DNA from: Salinivirgaceae bacterium
GTDB lineage: Bacteria > Bacteroidota > Bacteroidia > Bacteroidales > SZUA-534
Direction of reading: 5' to 3'
Assembly: GCA_017474765.1 (NCBI GenBank)
Contig: JAFVGW010000027.1
Location: 1 to 63,541, forward strand
DNA: 63,541 bases
Part shown: piece after piece, positions 1 through 9,681 of the stretch
Layout of the letters: every line of letters begins with the position of its first letter
How positions within the stretch are numbered: the first letter of the stretch is position 1
The notes under the pieces: generated by a model
What the model was told of the DNA's origin: nothing
Databases searched by the model: none
Seen by the model: only the letters and a program-made list of their open reading frames with translations
Translations under genes and position numbers: made by a program

Positions 1-200
1 CGCGGAAACGGACTGCAAATGTAATGCCTTTTCCGTTACCTCCAAGAACTTTTTCAATCTTTTTTCGAACATGGGGCTGTTCGCTCTCTTCCTCTACCCT
101 GTCTCTCTGATTTTCCCCAATCCGTTTCTAAGAACTCGCTCCCTTTCGGAAAGCGGGTGCAAAAGTAGAGGCTTTTTCGTTTCACGCAAGGGGTTTGGGC
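1..200 (-). promoter_or_regulatory. Two leftward promoter-like modules
   Basis: Two similar segments about 144 bp apart each contain TGCAAA-N-GTA followed by a T-rich run. On the minus strand each reads as a Bacteroidota -7 box of the form TAnnTTTG: TACATTTG at 16-23 and TACTTTTG at 160-167. They would drive a gene to the left of the window edge. No clear -33 box is visible for either. Bases 201-554 hold no convincing gene; a 76-codon frame there lacks any recognisable feature. Confidence 0.35.
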
Positions 201-554
201 AAGTTTTTTGAAAATATTTTACGTGTTTTTATTATGCTGTGTCATTGGTTATTATGACTCCGAAAGTCGAAATTCGCGGCGAAAACCATCGCCTGAAAAG
301 GCAAATTCGGGGAAAACTGGCGGCGTAAAAACGCGTGTTTGGCGGAAAAATCCAACAAAAAGGCTTTCTCGATATGGTATTCGCCACAACAAATATTGGC
401 ATACGAGAGCACTGTTAATTTACAACCATACTATATAAAAATGACCTACTCCTACCTAATTTATATATGTTTTTATCTGAAAAGACAGCCAAATCACCTC
501 CCAACATTCCCAACTACACAAATTATATTATCTTCGTGCCATAAAAAATACGCT

Positions 555-1295
555 ATGAAAGATAAAATCGTCATAATTCCGACGTACAACGAAAAAGAGA
601 ACATTGAGGCCATTTTACGCAAGGTGATATCGCTCGAGGGCGGGTTTAATGTGCTTGTTGTTGAAGACAATAGCCCCGACGGGACGGCCGATATTGTTAA
701 GCGGCTAATGCAAGAGTTTCCCGACCGAATCTTCATTAAGGAACGAAAGGGCAAGCTGGGCTTGGGAACGGCTTATATTGAAGGTTTCAAGTGGTCGATT
801 GCTGAAGGCTACGAGTACATTTTCGAAATGGACGCCGATTTCTCGCACAATCCCGACGACCTTCTGAACCTTTACAACGCCTGCGCGAACGGTGCCGACG
901 TGGCAATCGGGTCGCGATATATTTCGGGCATCAATGTTGTGAACTGGCCAATAGGCCGCGTGCTAATGTCGTACTACGCATCGGCTTACGTGCGGCTGGT
1001 TACCCGAATGAAGGTGCGCGACACTACCGCTGGATTCGTCTGCTATCGTCGCGAAGTGCTGGAAACCATCGATTTAGATAAAATAAAATTCAAGGGCTAC
1101 GCGTTCCAAATTGAAATGAAATTCACGGCATGGAAGTTCGGCTTCAACGTTGTCGAAGTGCCTATCATCTTCACCGACAGGAAGGAAGGCCAATCGAAAA
1201 TGAGCGGCGGCATATTCAGTGAGGCTGTTTTCGGCGTCATCAGAATGAAATGGCGCAGCTTGTTCCGTAGCTATAAACGCGAAAAGAAGATCTGA
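555..1295 (+). CDS. Polyprenol monophosphomannose synthase (GT2)
   Basis: Glycosyltransferase family 2 enzyme of the Dpm1 type, 246 residues. It is expected to transfer mannose from GDP-mannose to a polyprenyl phosphate at the inner face of the membrane. The N-terminus MKDKIVIIPTYNEKEN and the following VVEDNSPDGT are the GT-A nucleotide-binding signature; EMDADFSHNP carries the metal-binding DXD-like Asp residues; the DTTAGF and GYAFQIEM segments are typical of the Dpm1 family. No transmembrane tail is seen, as in the short bacterial form. The start at 555 was chosen because the reading frame extends 72 codons upstream without homology to the family. It sits 16 bp before the dihydroorotase gene on the same strand, a pairing familiar from Bacteroidales. 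Confidence 0.88.
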   Translation: MKDKIVIIPTYNEKENIEAILRKVISLEGGFNVLVVEDNSPDGTADIVKRLMQEFPDRIFIKERKGKLGLGTAYIEGFKWSIAEGYEYIFEMDADFSHNPDDLLNLYNACANGADVAIGSRYISGINVVNWPIGRVLMSYYASAYVRLVTRMKVRDTTAGFVCYRREVLETIDLDKIKFKGYAFQIEMKFTAWKFGFNVVEVPIIFTDRKEGQSKMSGGIFSEAVFGVIRMKWRSLFRSYKREKKI

Positions 1296-1311
1296 TTCTC
1301 AGATATTTGCA

Positions 1312-2649
1312 ATGAAAACTCTCATAAAAAATGGCGTGATTGTCAACAATGGGCTGCAGTTTTGCGGCCACATTCTTATCGACGGTGACACCATTGAATA
1401 TATTGGCAAGGAACTACCAGAAATACAACCCGACACACAAATAATAAATGCTGACAACCAATTGGTGCTGCCTGGCGTGATTGACGAGCATGTGCATTTC
1501 CGCGAGCCAGGACTGACGCACAAGGCTGATTTTGAGTCGGAATCGCGGGCGGCGGTGGCTGGGGGCGTAACATCATTTATGGATATGCCCAATGTGAATC
1601 CGCAAACCACCACCAACCAACTGCTTGACGAGCGCGCCGCACTGGCTGCAGAAAAATCGGTGGCAAACTACGCATTCTATCTGGGCGCCACCAATAATAA
1701 TATAGACGAAATCCGCACGGCCGACATTAGCCGAGTGTGCGGAATCAAACTTTTTATGGGCTCGTCGACAGGCAATATGCTTGTCAATCAAACCGATATG
1801 CTTGAGCACGTTTTTGCCGAATCGCCTTGTATAATTATGGCGCACTGCGAGGACGAGCAGATTATCCGAGCCAATATTGAACGGTATAAAGCGCTGCCCG
1901 CCAACGAGGTAGACGCAACGTGCCACCCGAAAATCCGCACCACCGAAGCGTGCCTGAAATCGACCGAGCGTGCTGTGGCGCTTGCCACGAAATACGGCGC
2001 ACGACTGCACGTGGCTCACCTTTCGACTGCCGCCGAGCTTGCGCTCTTTGAAGCCAAACCATTGAACGAAAAGAAAATAACCGCCGAGACTTGTCCGCAC
2101 TATCTGCTCTTCGATGAAGCGGACTACAAAACATTGGGTTACCGCATAAAGTGCAATCCATCAATCAAATCGGCCGCCGACCGCGAAGCATTGACCGACG
2201 CGCTCACATCGGGCAAGATTGACACCATCGGCACCGACCACGCTCCGCACCTGCCTGCCGAAAAGTTTGGTGACAGTTACTTCACTTCGGCTTCGGGAAT
2301 GCCGTCGATTCAGCACTCGCTGCTTGCAATGCTCGACTTGTGGAAGACTGGCCGAATCAGCATTGAGAATGTGGTACAGAAAATGTGCCACGCTCCCGCC
2401 AACCTTTTCCAAATCGACCGTCGCGGATATCTGCGCATGGGTTATAAGGCTGATATTGTGATTGTTGACACAAATAGTCCGCAAACCGTAACCTCCACAA
2501 ACACACTCTACAAATGCGGCTGGTCGCCGTTTGAGGGGCACACTTTCGGCTCGACCATCACACACACTTTCGTGAACGGTAATCTGGTTTATTGCAACGA
2601 CGAGTTTGTTTCTGACCGAAAGGGCGAGGCGCTGCGGTTCAATCGGTGA
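1312..2649 (+). CDS. pyrC: Dihydroorotase
   Basis: Catalyses reversible cyclisation of carbamoyl-aspartate to dihydroorotate, the third step of pyrimidine synthesis. It is a 445-residue amidohydrolase of the long class I type. Metal ligands are visible in order: DEHVHFREPG near residue 60, the lysine in GIKLFMGSSTG that is normally carbamylated, MAHCED, LHVAHLST and the aspartate of GTDHAPH. The frame is uninterrupted and of normal length. It follows the mannosyltransferase gene by 16 bp, so the two are probably cotranscribed, and it converges with the gene at 2676. Confidence 0.95.
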   Translation: MKTLIKNGVIVNNGLQFCGHILIDGDTIEYIGKELPEIQPDTQIINADNQLVLPGVIDEHVHFREPGLTHKADFESESRAAVAGGVTSFMDMPNVNPQTTTNQLLDERAALAAEKSVANYAFYLGATNNNIDEIRTADISRVCGIKLFMGSSTGNMLVNQTDMLEHVFAESPCIIMAHCEDEQIIRANIERYKALPANEVDATCHPKIRTTEACLKSTERAVALATKYGARLHVAHLSTAAELALFEAKPLNEKKITAETCPHYLLFDEADYKTLGYRIKCNPSIKSAADREALTDALTSGKIDTIGTDHAPHLPAEKFGDSYFTSASGMPSIQHSLLAMLDLWKTGRISIENVVQKMCHAPANLFQIDRRGYLRMGYKADIVIVDTNSPQTVTSTNTLYKCGWSPFEGHTFGSTITHTFVNGNLVYCNDEFVSDRKGEALRFNR

Positions 2650-2675
2650 GCATTTAGTTTTAGACTTACCGCAAA

Positions 2676-3134
2676 TTATTCAATTTCAAAACTCTCAGTT
2701 TTCAGGTCGCAATAGTATCGACCTTTTTCGGCGGTGAATTTCAGCACGCAATAGTCGGGGTCGGTGACGCCGCCCTTGTAAAACATTGTGTCGCCGCGTT
2801 TCCAAATCGAGTTTTTGCTCTCTTGGTCGGTCAGAACCTCCATTTTGCCAATCAGCATAACGCCCTCGTAGCGAATCAAACCCTTGTGGTAGAAATAGAT
2901 ACTCGCCTTTGGATTGCTCAGATACTGCCTTACGCGCATCGACGAAGTGTTGGTGGAAAAATAGAACTCCCTCAGCCCCACGTGCTTGCGCGGCTTGAGC
3001 ATCGCCTTCAGGTTCGGGAAGCCATCCTCATCAATTGAAGCCACAATGCTAACTTTTTGACGGTCAATAAAATTCTCGAGTTTTTGCAGGTTCATTTTAT
3101 CAGAGATTTGTTTTTTCTGTCCAATAATTCCCAT
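2676..3134 (-). CDS. PNPOx-fold flavin-binding family protein
   Basis: About 152 residues of the pyridoxamine 5'-phosphate oxidase-like split-barrel fold (PF01243/general stress protein 26 group). Segments supporting this are VSIVASIDEDGFPNLKAM, the FYFSTNTSSMRVRQYLSNPKASIYF strand-helix-strand, and the late GGVTDPDYCVLKFTAEKGRYY. Such proteins bind FMN or F420; the substrate here is unknown. The start at 3134 has a GAAGGGG sequence a few bases upstream and avoids overlap with the preceding gene; an alternative ATG is at 3095, where the family domain begins. It follows the membrane protein gene at 3175-3741 on the same strand. Confidence 0.75.
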   Translation of the reverse strand: MGIIGQKKQISDKMNLQKLENFIDRQKVSIVASIDEDGFPNLKAMLKPRKHVGLREFYFSTNTSSMRVRQYLSNPKASIYFYHKGLIRYEGVMLIGKMEVLTDQESKNSIWKRGDTMFYKGGVTDPDYCVLKFTAEKGRYYCDLKTESFEIE

Positions 3135-3174
3135 TATACCCCTTCGTAATAGATAATCTTTCTCAACACTGCCT

Positions 3175-3741
3175 TCATTTTCTGTGCGCAAGGCGGTTCA
3201 AGGCTTGCAGCAGCAATCCGAAAAGCAGGAAAACCAGATATACTGAAACTGCTATGATTATGATTATCAGTAGATTCAAATCTTCGGGGCGGCAGAATTG
3301 ATAGACAAAATAGCCTCTGCAATTGCCAAGGATAAAATCGAAAAGAAGATACGAGAGTATTAGGGCTGGTGTGACTGCCAGACGTTTGAAGCCGCCTTTG
3401 GTATCGTCTTTATACAGAATAACATAGCACAGAATAATAAGGACGGGGTTGACTCCGTGCAGGAAGAAAAACGCACCCGAATAGTTCATATGATACATTC
3501 CCGACAAGCTGCCCAGGCAAACCACAAAAACGAAAAGAATGCCCGAACAAACATTCAGATACAGCCAGTGCGGCACGGTTTTGCCTTTGAAATTGCGAAT
3601 GCCGTCGGTAATCAGCAGCAGTCCGCCCAACACATTCGTGACGCAGGTAAACTCAACGAGCAATTCGGGAGTGGGCACATAACCTGCCATTGCGCTCACC
3701 AGCAAAATTAGTCCGATAACGATTTTAATTATACTTTTCAT
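3175..3741 (-). CDS. Multi-pass membrane protein, Pr6Pr-like
   Basis: A 188-residue protein with about six hydrophobic segments. The pattern FTCVTNVLGG in the second helix, a conserved His in FFLHGVNPV, and TPALILSYLLFDFILGNCRGYF followed by YQFCRP match what I recall of the Pr6Pr family of small membrane proteins (FAR-17a/AIG1-like), whose bacterial role is not known. The C-terminus is basic. It lies just upstream of the PNPOx-fold gene and just downstream of lon, all on the minus strand. The family assignment is from memory and moderate in strength; the membrane topology is clear from the sequence. Confidence 0.7.
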   Translation of the reverse strand: MKSIIKIVIGLILLVSAMAGYVPTPELLVEFTCVTNVLGGLLLITDGIRNFKGKTVPHWLYLNVCSGILFVFVVCLGSLSGMYHMNYSGAFFFLHGVNPVLIILCYVILYKDDTKGGFKRLAVTPALILSYLLFDFILGNCRGYFVYQFCRPEDLNLLIIIIIAVSVYLVFLLFGLLLQALNRLAHRK

Positions 3742-3783
3742 AATAAATTGCTTTATAACGTATTAAATAGCCACTGTTGGCCT

Positions 3784-6246
3784 TTACTCGAACTTTATCG
3801 GATTGTCAACCTTCTCTTCCAGCAGCGCATTTTGCAGCACTTCCTCAATGGTGCTGACGTAGATAAACTCCAGACCTTCAACGTATTCGGGTTTGATTTC
3901 CTCAATGTCTTTGCGGTTTTGCTCGCACAGAATCACCGTTTTTATGCCAGCACGTTTGGCGGCCAGAATCTTCTCGCGGATGCCGCCCACGGGCAGAACC
4001 TTGCCGCGCAGCGTAATCTCGCCCGTCATTGCCAGAGCCTTGCGCACTTTGCGCTGCGTGAATGCCGACGCCAGCGACGTCACCATTGTCACGCCTGCCG
4101 ACGGACCGTCTTTCGGAATGGCGCCTTCGGGCACGTGGATGTGCACGTTCCACTTCTCAAAAATTTCAGGTTTCAGGCCGAATTTGTTGGCGTGCGCCTT
4201 GATGTACTCCAGCGCCAGAGTGGCCGACTCCTTCATAACGTCGCCCAAATTGCCTGTGAGAGTGAGCGTTCCCTTGCCGCGGCTCAGGCTTGTCTCAATG
4301 AAAAGGATGTCGCCGCCCACGGCCGTCCACGCAAGTCCTGTGACAACGCCCGCAAAACGGTTATCGTCGTACATATCAGGCGAATAGATGGGTTTGCCAA
4401 GATACTCGACAATGTTTTCGGGCGTCAGGTTTTCAGGCACGGGCTCGCCAAAGACGATTTTTTTGGCAATCTTCCGCGAAATTTCGGCCACGCGCTTGTC
4501 GAGTTCGCGCACGCCCGACTCGCGGGTGTAGTTGGCAATCAGGTAGGTGAGCGAAGCGTCGTCCATAGCAAATGGGTGCTGCTCCAAACCATTCTCTTTC
4601 AACTGTTTCGGAATCAGATGCTGCCGCGCGATGGCGATTTTCTCCTCAATCACGTAGCCGCTCACCTCAATCATTTCCATACGGTCGCGCAGTGGCGCGC
4701 TGATGGGCGCAACGCTGTTGGCCGTGGCAATGAACATTACGTTCGACAGGTCGAAATCAACGTCGAGATAATTGTCGTGGAATGCGCCATTTTGTTCAGG
4801 GTCAAGCACTTCGAGTAGAGCCGACGCGGGGTCGCCGTGATAGTCGTTCGACACCTTGTCAATCTCGTCGAGCACAAAAACGGGGTTGGCCGACTTGGCT
4901 TTTTTGATGTTCTCGATGATGCGGCCAGGCATAGCGCCGATGTAGGTACGGCGGTGTCCGCGGATTTCGGCCTCGTCGTGCAGGCCGCCAAGCGACATTC
5001 GCACATATTTGCGCCCGAGCGCCTCGGCAATCGACCGCCCGAGCGACGTTTTGCCCACTCCAGGCGGGCCGTAAAGGCACAGAATGGGCGATTTCAGGTT
5101 GCCCTTGAGTTTCAGAACGGCCAGATGCTCCAGAATGCGCTCCTTCACTTTCTCAAGTCCACAATGCTGACTGTCAAGTATTTCGCGTGCGCGATTCATA
5201 TCAAAATTGTCGTCGGTGTACTCGCCCCACGGCAAATCGAGCAGCGTTTGCAGATAGTTGAGTTGGATTGAATATTCGCCCGAAGCGGCGTTCAGATGTT
5301 GCAGTTTTTCAATCTCCTTGTCGAAATAATCGGCCATTTCCTTGCTCCACTTTTTCTGTTTCGCTTTGTCTTTCAGGTTTTTGGCTTCTTTTTCGGTAGG
5401 GTTTCCGCCCAACTCGTCCTGAATGGTTTTTATCTGTTGGTTCAGGAAGAACTCGCGCTGCTGCTTGTTGAGTTCCGCCCGCACTTTCGATTGTATATCT
5501 TCCTTAAGTTGAACCTTTTGCATTTCCTGCGACAGCAGTTCGAGCAACCTGACGCTGCGGTTGAAAACGTTCGATTCCTCAAGCAGTTCCTGTTTCGCCT
5601 CGGTGTTGATGGCGGTGTTGACGCACACAAAATTTATCAGGAAGAAGGCGTTCTCGATGTTGCGCAAAGCGAAAACCGCCTCGTTCGGCATTCCAGGCGT
5701 CATTTGGATTATTTTCGACGACAAGTCGCGAATCGAACTTGTAATTGCTTCAAATTCGGCAAGTTGGTTGTTGTCGGGCAGCACTTCGTCGATGACGGAA
5801 ATGTTGGCGGTGCAGTACGGCTCCGTCGCAATGTAGTTGTTGATTACAAACCGACGCTTGCCCTGAACAATGATTGTTGTGGTGTTGTCGGGCATTTCCA
5901 ATATCTTGACAATCTGCACAATAGTGCCGTAGTTGTACAGGTCCTCAGGCTTGGGGTCCTCCACGTTGAAATCGCGTTGGGCAATGGCGCCCACAATTTT
6001 GTCCCTTCGGTACGCCTGCCGCACCAGTTCAAGCGATTTTTCACGCCCGACGCTGATTGGAATCAGCACGCCAGGAAAGATAACCATATTGCGCAGCGGC
6101 AGGATTGGCAGTTCGTCAGGAATCTCAATCTTCTCATTCGGATGGCCGCCTTCCGACATAATCGGAATAAAACTCGCCTCCATTCCGTCGCCGTCCGACG
6201 CCATTATCCCTTCAATCTTTATTTCTTTTTTCGAACTCATAATCAA
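3784..6246 (-). CDS. lon: ATP-dependent protease Lon
   Basis: An 820-residue LonA protease, the normal length for the family. It has the N-terminal substrate-binding LON domain (LPILPLRNMVIFPG near residues 46-59), a coiled helical linker, an AAA+ module with Walker A GPPGVGKTS near residue 392 and Walker B VFVLDEIDK, and a C-terminal serine protease domain with the catalytic Ser in PKDGPSAGVT near residue 714. The paired Lys lies in GGIREKILAAKRAG. It degrades misfolded and regulatory proteins in the cytoplasm. The start could also be the second Met two codons in. A short acidic N-terminal extension precedes the LON domain, as seen in other Bacteroidota. Confidence 0.96.
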   Translation of the reverse strand: MIMSSKKEIKIEGIMASDGDGMEASFIPIMSEGGHPNEKIEIPDELPILPLRNMVIFPGVLIPISVGREKSLELVRQAYRRDKIVGAIAQRDFNVEDPKPEDLYNYGTIVQIVKILEMPDNTTTIIVQGKRRFVINNYIATEPYCTANISVIDEVLPDNNQLAEFEAITSSIRDLSSKIIQMTPGMPNEAVFALRNIENAFFLINFVCVNTAINTEAKQELLEESNVFNRSVRLLELLSQEMQKVQLKEDIQSKVRAELNKQQREFFLNQQIKTIQDELGGNPTEKEAKNLKDKAKQKKWSKEMADYFDKEIEKLQHLNAASGEYSIQLNYLQTLLDLPWGEYTDDNFDMNRAREILDSQHCGLEKVKERILEHLAVLKLKGNLKSPILCLYGPPGVGKTSLGRSIAEALGRKYVRMSLGGLHDEAEIRGHRRTYIGAMPGRIIENIKKAKSANPVFVLDEIDKVSNDYHGDPASALLEVLDPEQNGAFHDNYLDVDFDLSNVMFIATANSVAPISAPLRDRMEMIEVSGYVIEEKIAIARQHLIPKQLKENGLEQHPFAMDDASLTYLIANYTRESGVRELDKRVAEISRKIAKKIVFGEPVPENLTPENIVEYLGKPIYSPDMYDDNRFAGVVTGLAWTAVGGDILFIETSLSRGKGTLTLTGNLGDVMKESATLALEYIKAHANKFGLKPEIFEKWNVHIHVPEGAIPKDGPSAGVTMVTSLASAFTQRKVRKALAMTGEITLRGKVLPVGGIREKILAAKRAGIKTVILCEQNRKDIEEIKPEYVEGLEFIYVSTIEEVLQNALLEEKVDNPIKFE

Positions 6247-6340
6247 TGAAATACAACCTATATTGTTGAGAAAGTTGAGAAGGTTTAGAAACTAAACTCT
6301 CTCAACAGCGAAGCGCTAAACTTTCTAAACTTCTAACCTT

Positions 6341-7540
6341 TTAACTCTTATACCCTCCACGGTATTTTGCGGTCAAGCCGAAAACGTCGGCAATCAGTTG
6401 GCGGTCGATGTCGCTCAACTGCAGGCCGCGGCGCGCCAGAACACGCTCGGCAACTTGGCACAGCGTTTCGGGCGTGCAGGGCTTGAATCCAACCGAGCCG
6501 CCCCACATAAACGACGGCACAAAATTTCGCGGAAAGCCTGAACCATAGATATTTGCGCCCACACCGACCACCGTTCCCGTGTTCAGCATTGTGTTGATGG
6601 CCGTGCGGCTGTAGTCGCCCATTACCAAGCCGCAGAACTGCAGTCCCGTCTTCACAAATTTGCCTTCGGGGTAGTTCCACTGACGCACTTCGGCGTAGTC
6701 GTTCTTCAGGTTCGAGCAGTTGGTGTCGGCGCCAAAGTTGCACCATTCGCCAACCACGGTGTTGCCCAAAAATCCGTCGTGAGCCTTGTTGCTGTTGCCG
6801 AAAATCACAACGTTGTTCAGTTCGCCGCCCACCTTCGAGTGCGGTCCCACGGTTGTCGGCCCGTAAATCTTCGCGCCCATTTTCACCACCGAGCCCGTGC
6901 AGAGCGCAAACGGCCCGCGGATGCACGAGCCTTCCATAATCTCGCTGTTGCGACCGATGTAGATGGGGCCGTTGGTGGTGTTCAGAATGCAGCACTCAAC
7001 CACCGCGCCGTGCTCAACAAAAATGTCGCCCGTGCCGATTATGCGGTTTGTGGCGCTTAACTGCGCCGATTTGCGGCCCTTGGTGATGATGCGGAAATCG
7101 TGCTCAATGGCGTCGCCGTTGTTGCGGAAAATGTCCGACAGATGCTCAACGCGATGACATTCAGATATTTGCTGCGTATAGTCCTTAAAGGCGATGCTTG
7201 TTGGGTCGAAGCGTTCGGCCTGCGCCTTATCCAAGCGGATGGCCGTCACCGAATCGTCGCACACCAGCGCCTGCCCAGGTTGCAGTTCCTCGAGTTCGGC
7301 CAGCAGTTCGGCCGTCGGAATCACCGTGCCGTTGATGAAAATATTGTCGGCGCCAACCGTCATTGGGAACTTTGCCCGCAGATGCGGCCTTGTGCAGTAC
7401 GACAATGGCTCGCCAGCCAGATATTTTTCCCACTTCTCGCGAATGGTGAGAATGCCCACACGTATTTCGGCCGCGGGCCGAGTGAAGGTCAAGGGAAGCA
7501 GTTCGTCCCAAGTGCTGTCGTCGAAGAGTATATAATTCAT
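6341..7540 (-). CDS. GlmU-like sugar nucleotidyltransferase
   Basis: A 399-residue protein of the Bacteroidota-specific GlmU-related family. The N-terminal part begins MNYILFDDSTWDELLPLTFTRP, which is typical of this variant nucleotidyltransferase domain. The C-terminal half carries hexapeptide repeats of a left-handed beta-helix, for example GPIYIGRNSEIMEG, GAKIYGPTTVGPHSKVGG and GTVVGVGANIYGSG. By family it is thought to be a UDP-GlcNAc pyrophosphorylase or acyltransferase-like enzyme of envelope precursor synthesis; the exact reaction is inferred. It is followed by lon on the same strand with a 94-bp gap. Confidence 0.85.
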   Translation of the reverse strand: MNYILFDDSTWDELLPLTFTRPAAEIRVGILTIREKWEKYLAGEPLSYCTRPHLRAKFPMTVGADNIFINGTVIPTAELLAELEELQPGQALVCDDSVTAIRLDKAQAERFDPTSIAFKDYTQQISECHRVEHLSDIFRNNGDAIEHDFRIITKGRKSAQLSATNRIIGTGDIFVEHGAVVECCILNTTNGPIYIGRNSEIMEGSCIRGPFALCTGSVVKMGAKIYGPTTVGPHSKVGGELNNVVIFGNSNKAHDGFLGNTVVGEWCNFGADTNCSNLKNDYAEVRQWNYPEGKFVKTGLQFCGLVMGDYSRTAINTMLNTGTVVGVGANIYGSGFPRNFVPSFMWGGSVGFKPCTPETLCQVAERVLARRGLQLSDIDRQLIADVFGLTAKYRGGYKS

Positions 7541-7761
7541 AATCGTCGGTTTTTAATGAACGGCAAATTAAACATTATTCTGAATTGTGATGCGGATGGG
7601 GGTGATTTTCGGCGAGAATGGTGGTGAAAATGAAATGGGCAATGTCTACCAAATAGCGAACCAAGCAACAAAAAACGTTTCAGTACTTGCTTTTCTGTAA
7701 AATTCAACTCATTTTTGTAGTAAAATTACAATTTTAATAAAAATATCACGACGTTTAGGTT

Positions 7762-9042
7762 ATGATAAGAGATTTTTGGGTGGAGAACTACCTGTCTATA
7801 CGCGACAGACAAAGCATAAGTTTTGTTTCAAAATCAGCTTCTGATTTTCTGAATGTTGAGGTTGCGCCAGGAGTATTCCTCAACAAATTAGGAATTATGT
7901 ATGGTGCCAACGCATCAGGAAAGTCAAATATGTTGTATGCCATTCAGAACATATTCAGCGTTTTGTTCAAATCTCACACCGATATTGGCGATAAAGTAAC
8001 TTCGGCACGGCCTTTTGAATTAACAAAAGACAAACCAACGAAAATGCATATAACATTCTATGCAGAATCGATTCGTTATGACTATGATGTTGAATACGTT
8101 GCAGACTATATCATCAAAGAACTCCTTTATTACTATCCCAATGGGTCGAAAGCTCTGTTTTACGAACGGACTTTTAAAGGAACAGATATTCAGGCTGAGA
8201 TTAAATTTGGCCAAAGCCTTGAAATGAAAGCAGAAACGCAAAAAACATTGAAAGATAATACATTGAATAATCACTCTGTGTTGTCGGCATATAGAAAAGC
8301 ATCGTTCAAAGAGGACATTCGACCAATATCATTGTTGTTCCGTTGGGTTGAAGAACACATTCACGAAGTTAACGGTGATAGTGTGAAAAATCCTATCGAA
8401 GAGTTGAAGGATGTGTTTAATGACGAGAAACGGAAGAAATTTTATCAATTGATGCTGAAGAAAGCCGACTTGAATATATCTGGTTTTCGACCAGTTACAG
8501 TTCCAAGAAATGTTTCGGGAAAAATGAGGAGAATGATTCTTGACGATGCATCAATACCAGAATCTATGAAAAAGAAGTTTTTGAGCGATGTTGAGGAAGA
8601 TATTGTGTTCACCAACAAATCGAAAGATGGTGATTTTGAGATTCCGAGGCGTCTTCAGTCTATGGGAACAATGCAATATATCAAATCTTTGCATTTCTTG
8701 TATGATTTGATTACAGGCAATCACGTTTACTTGTTAGATGAGTTAGACGAGGATATGCATTATGACCTTGTGCTTTATTTCCTGAATGTTTTCTTATTCA
8801 ATTCCGATAAATCGCAATTGATTTTCACAAGCCAGGAAACCGCATTACTTGCCGAAGACTTGCTGAATGAGCACCGCGATTTAGTATGGTTTGTCGAGAA
8901 AGACCACAAAACCGCTTCGTCGGTTTATTCTCGGGCCGATTCATACGGATTGCATAAAAACCTTTCGCTCTACAATTCCTACAAAATAGGCCGATTGGGA
9001 GCAAAACCCGAATTAGGATCACCATTCATTAACTTTGATTGA
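7762..9042 (+). CDS. AAA ATPase, AbiL/RloA-like
   Basis: A 426-residue ATPase of the AAA_15/AAA_21 (OLD/RloA) group. Walker A is GANASGKS at residues 48-55, an ABC-type signature-like SMGT lies before the Walker B VYLLDELDED near residues 320-333, and FTSQET replaces the usual H-loop region. The N-terminus IRDFWVENYLSIRDRQSISF is the standard beta-strand start of such ATPases. It heads a compact four-gene operon with a RloB-like gene 6 bp downstream. This pairing is the one described for AbiL/RloAB and resembles the PARIS ATPase-TOPRIM pair, so an anti-phage role is likely but inferred. The operon is visibly more AT-rich than its neighbours, which suggests horizontal transfer. Confidence 0.85.
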   Translation: MIRDFWVENYLSIRDRQSISFVSKSASDFLNVEVAPGVFLNKLGIMYGANASGKSNMLYAIQNIFSVLFKSHTDIGDKVTSARPFELTKDKPTKMHITFYAESIRYDYDVEYVADYIIKELLYYYPNGSKALFYERTFKGTDIQAEIKFGQSLEMKAETQKTLKDNTLNNHSVLSAYRKASFKEDIRPISLLFRWVEEHIHEVNGDSVKNPIEELKDVFNDEKRKKFYQLMLKKADLNISGFRPVTVPRNVSGKMRRMILDDASIPESMKKKFLSDVEEDIVFTNKSKDGDFEIPRRLQSMGTMQYIKSLHFLYDLITGNHVYLLDELDEDMHYDLVLYFLNVFLFNSDKSQLIFTSQETALLAEDLLNEHRDLVWFVEKDHKTASSVYSRADSYGLHKNLSLYNSYKIGRLGAKPELGSPFINFD

Positions 9043-9048
9043 CAGATT

Positions 9049-9681
9049 ATGGGAAAACAGAAAGATGCCATATTGATATTGGGTGAAGGGCCTACGGAGT
9101 TTTATTATTTCAATTCCTTGAAAGATGAATTTCCATTTTTACAGAATATCGAGCCAAAAACACCGAAACACTCAAGTATAAATGAGTTGCAAAAACGCAT
9201 AGAACAGGCTGTAATGGAAGGCTATTCGAGGGTGTATTGTGTTATCGATATGGACAATAAGAAGGAAGGCAAGGAAAAGGATAATTATAAAAAACTGAAA
9301 GACGAATACCTAAACCCTATAATAAAACCTAAAGATGGTATCAACTGCGAGGTTAAATTCTTTGAAACTGAACGCTGTACAGAATTGTTCTTCCTATACT
9401 ATTTCAAATACACGACTAAAGAATTCTCTTGTTCAGATGTAGTAACAAATGAACTCAATAAGGAGTGCGACTATGAAAAATCGTTGAAATTCTTTGCCCG
9501 TCATCCATTGCACCAACATTTTGAAAAGAACGGAGGAACTTTGGTCACAGCAATTAAAAATGCAGAGAAATCGTGTCAGTCCGCTTTAGAAACGGCACGT
9601 GACCACACGTATTCCCAACTTGGCGATATGATAAAGGGATTGTTGAAACAGCAAAACATACAAGAAAATGAGAACAAATAA
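9049..9681 (+). CDS. RloB-like protein (TOPRIM-like effector)
   Basis: A 210-residue protein resembling the RloB family (PF13707). ILILGEGPTEFYYFNSLKD at the N-terminus contains the acidic Glu-Gly-x-Thr-Glu start of a TOPRIM-like fold, and VYCVIDMDNKKEG carries the later D-x-D. The family is the partner of an AAA ATPase in abortive-infection loci; in PARIS a TOPRIM protein in the same position is a nuclease. The start is 6 bp after the ATPase stop, and the 3' end overlaps the next gene by 14 bp, which indicates translational coupling. Nuclease activity here is inferred from family resemblance. Confidence 0.8.
   Translation: MGKQKDAILILGEGPTEFYYFNSLKDEFPFLQNIEPKTPKHSSINELQKRIEQAVMEGYSRVYCVIDMDNKKEGKEKDNYKKLKDEYLNPIIKPKDGINCEVKFFETERCTELFFLYYFKYTTKEFSCSDVVTNELNKECDYEKSLKFFARHPLHQHFEKNGGTLVTAIKNAEKSCQSALETARDHTYSQLGDMIKGLLKQQNIQENENK

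Noticed and set aside
208..438. 76-codon frame near the left end
   Set aside because: No start signal, no recognisable domain, basic random-looking composition; overlaps the leader of the mannosyltransferase gene.
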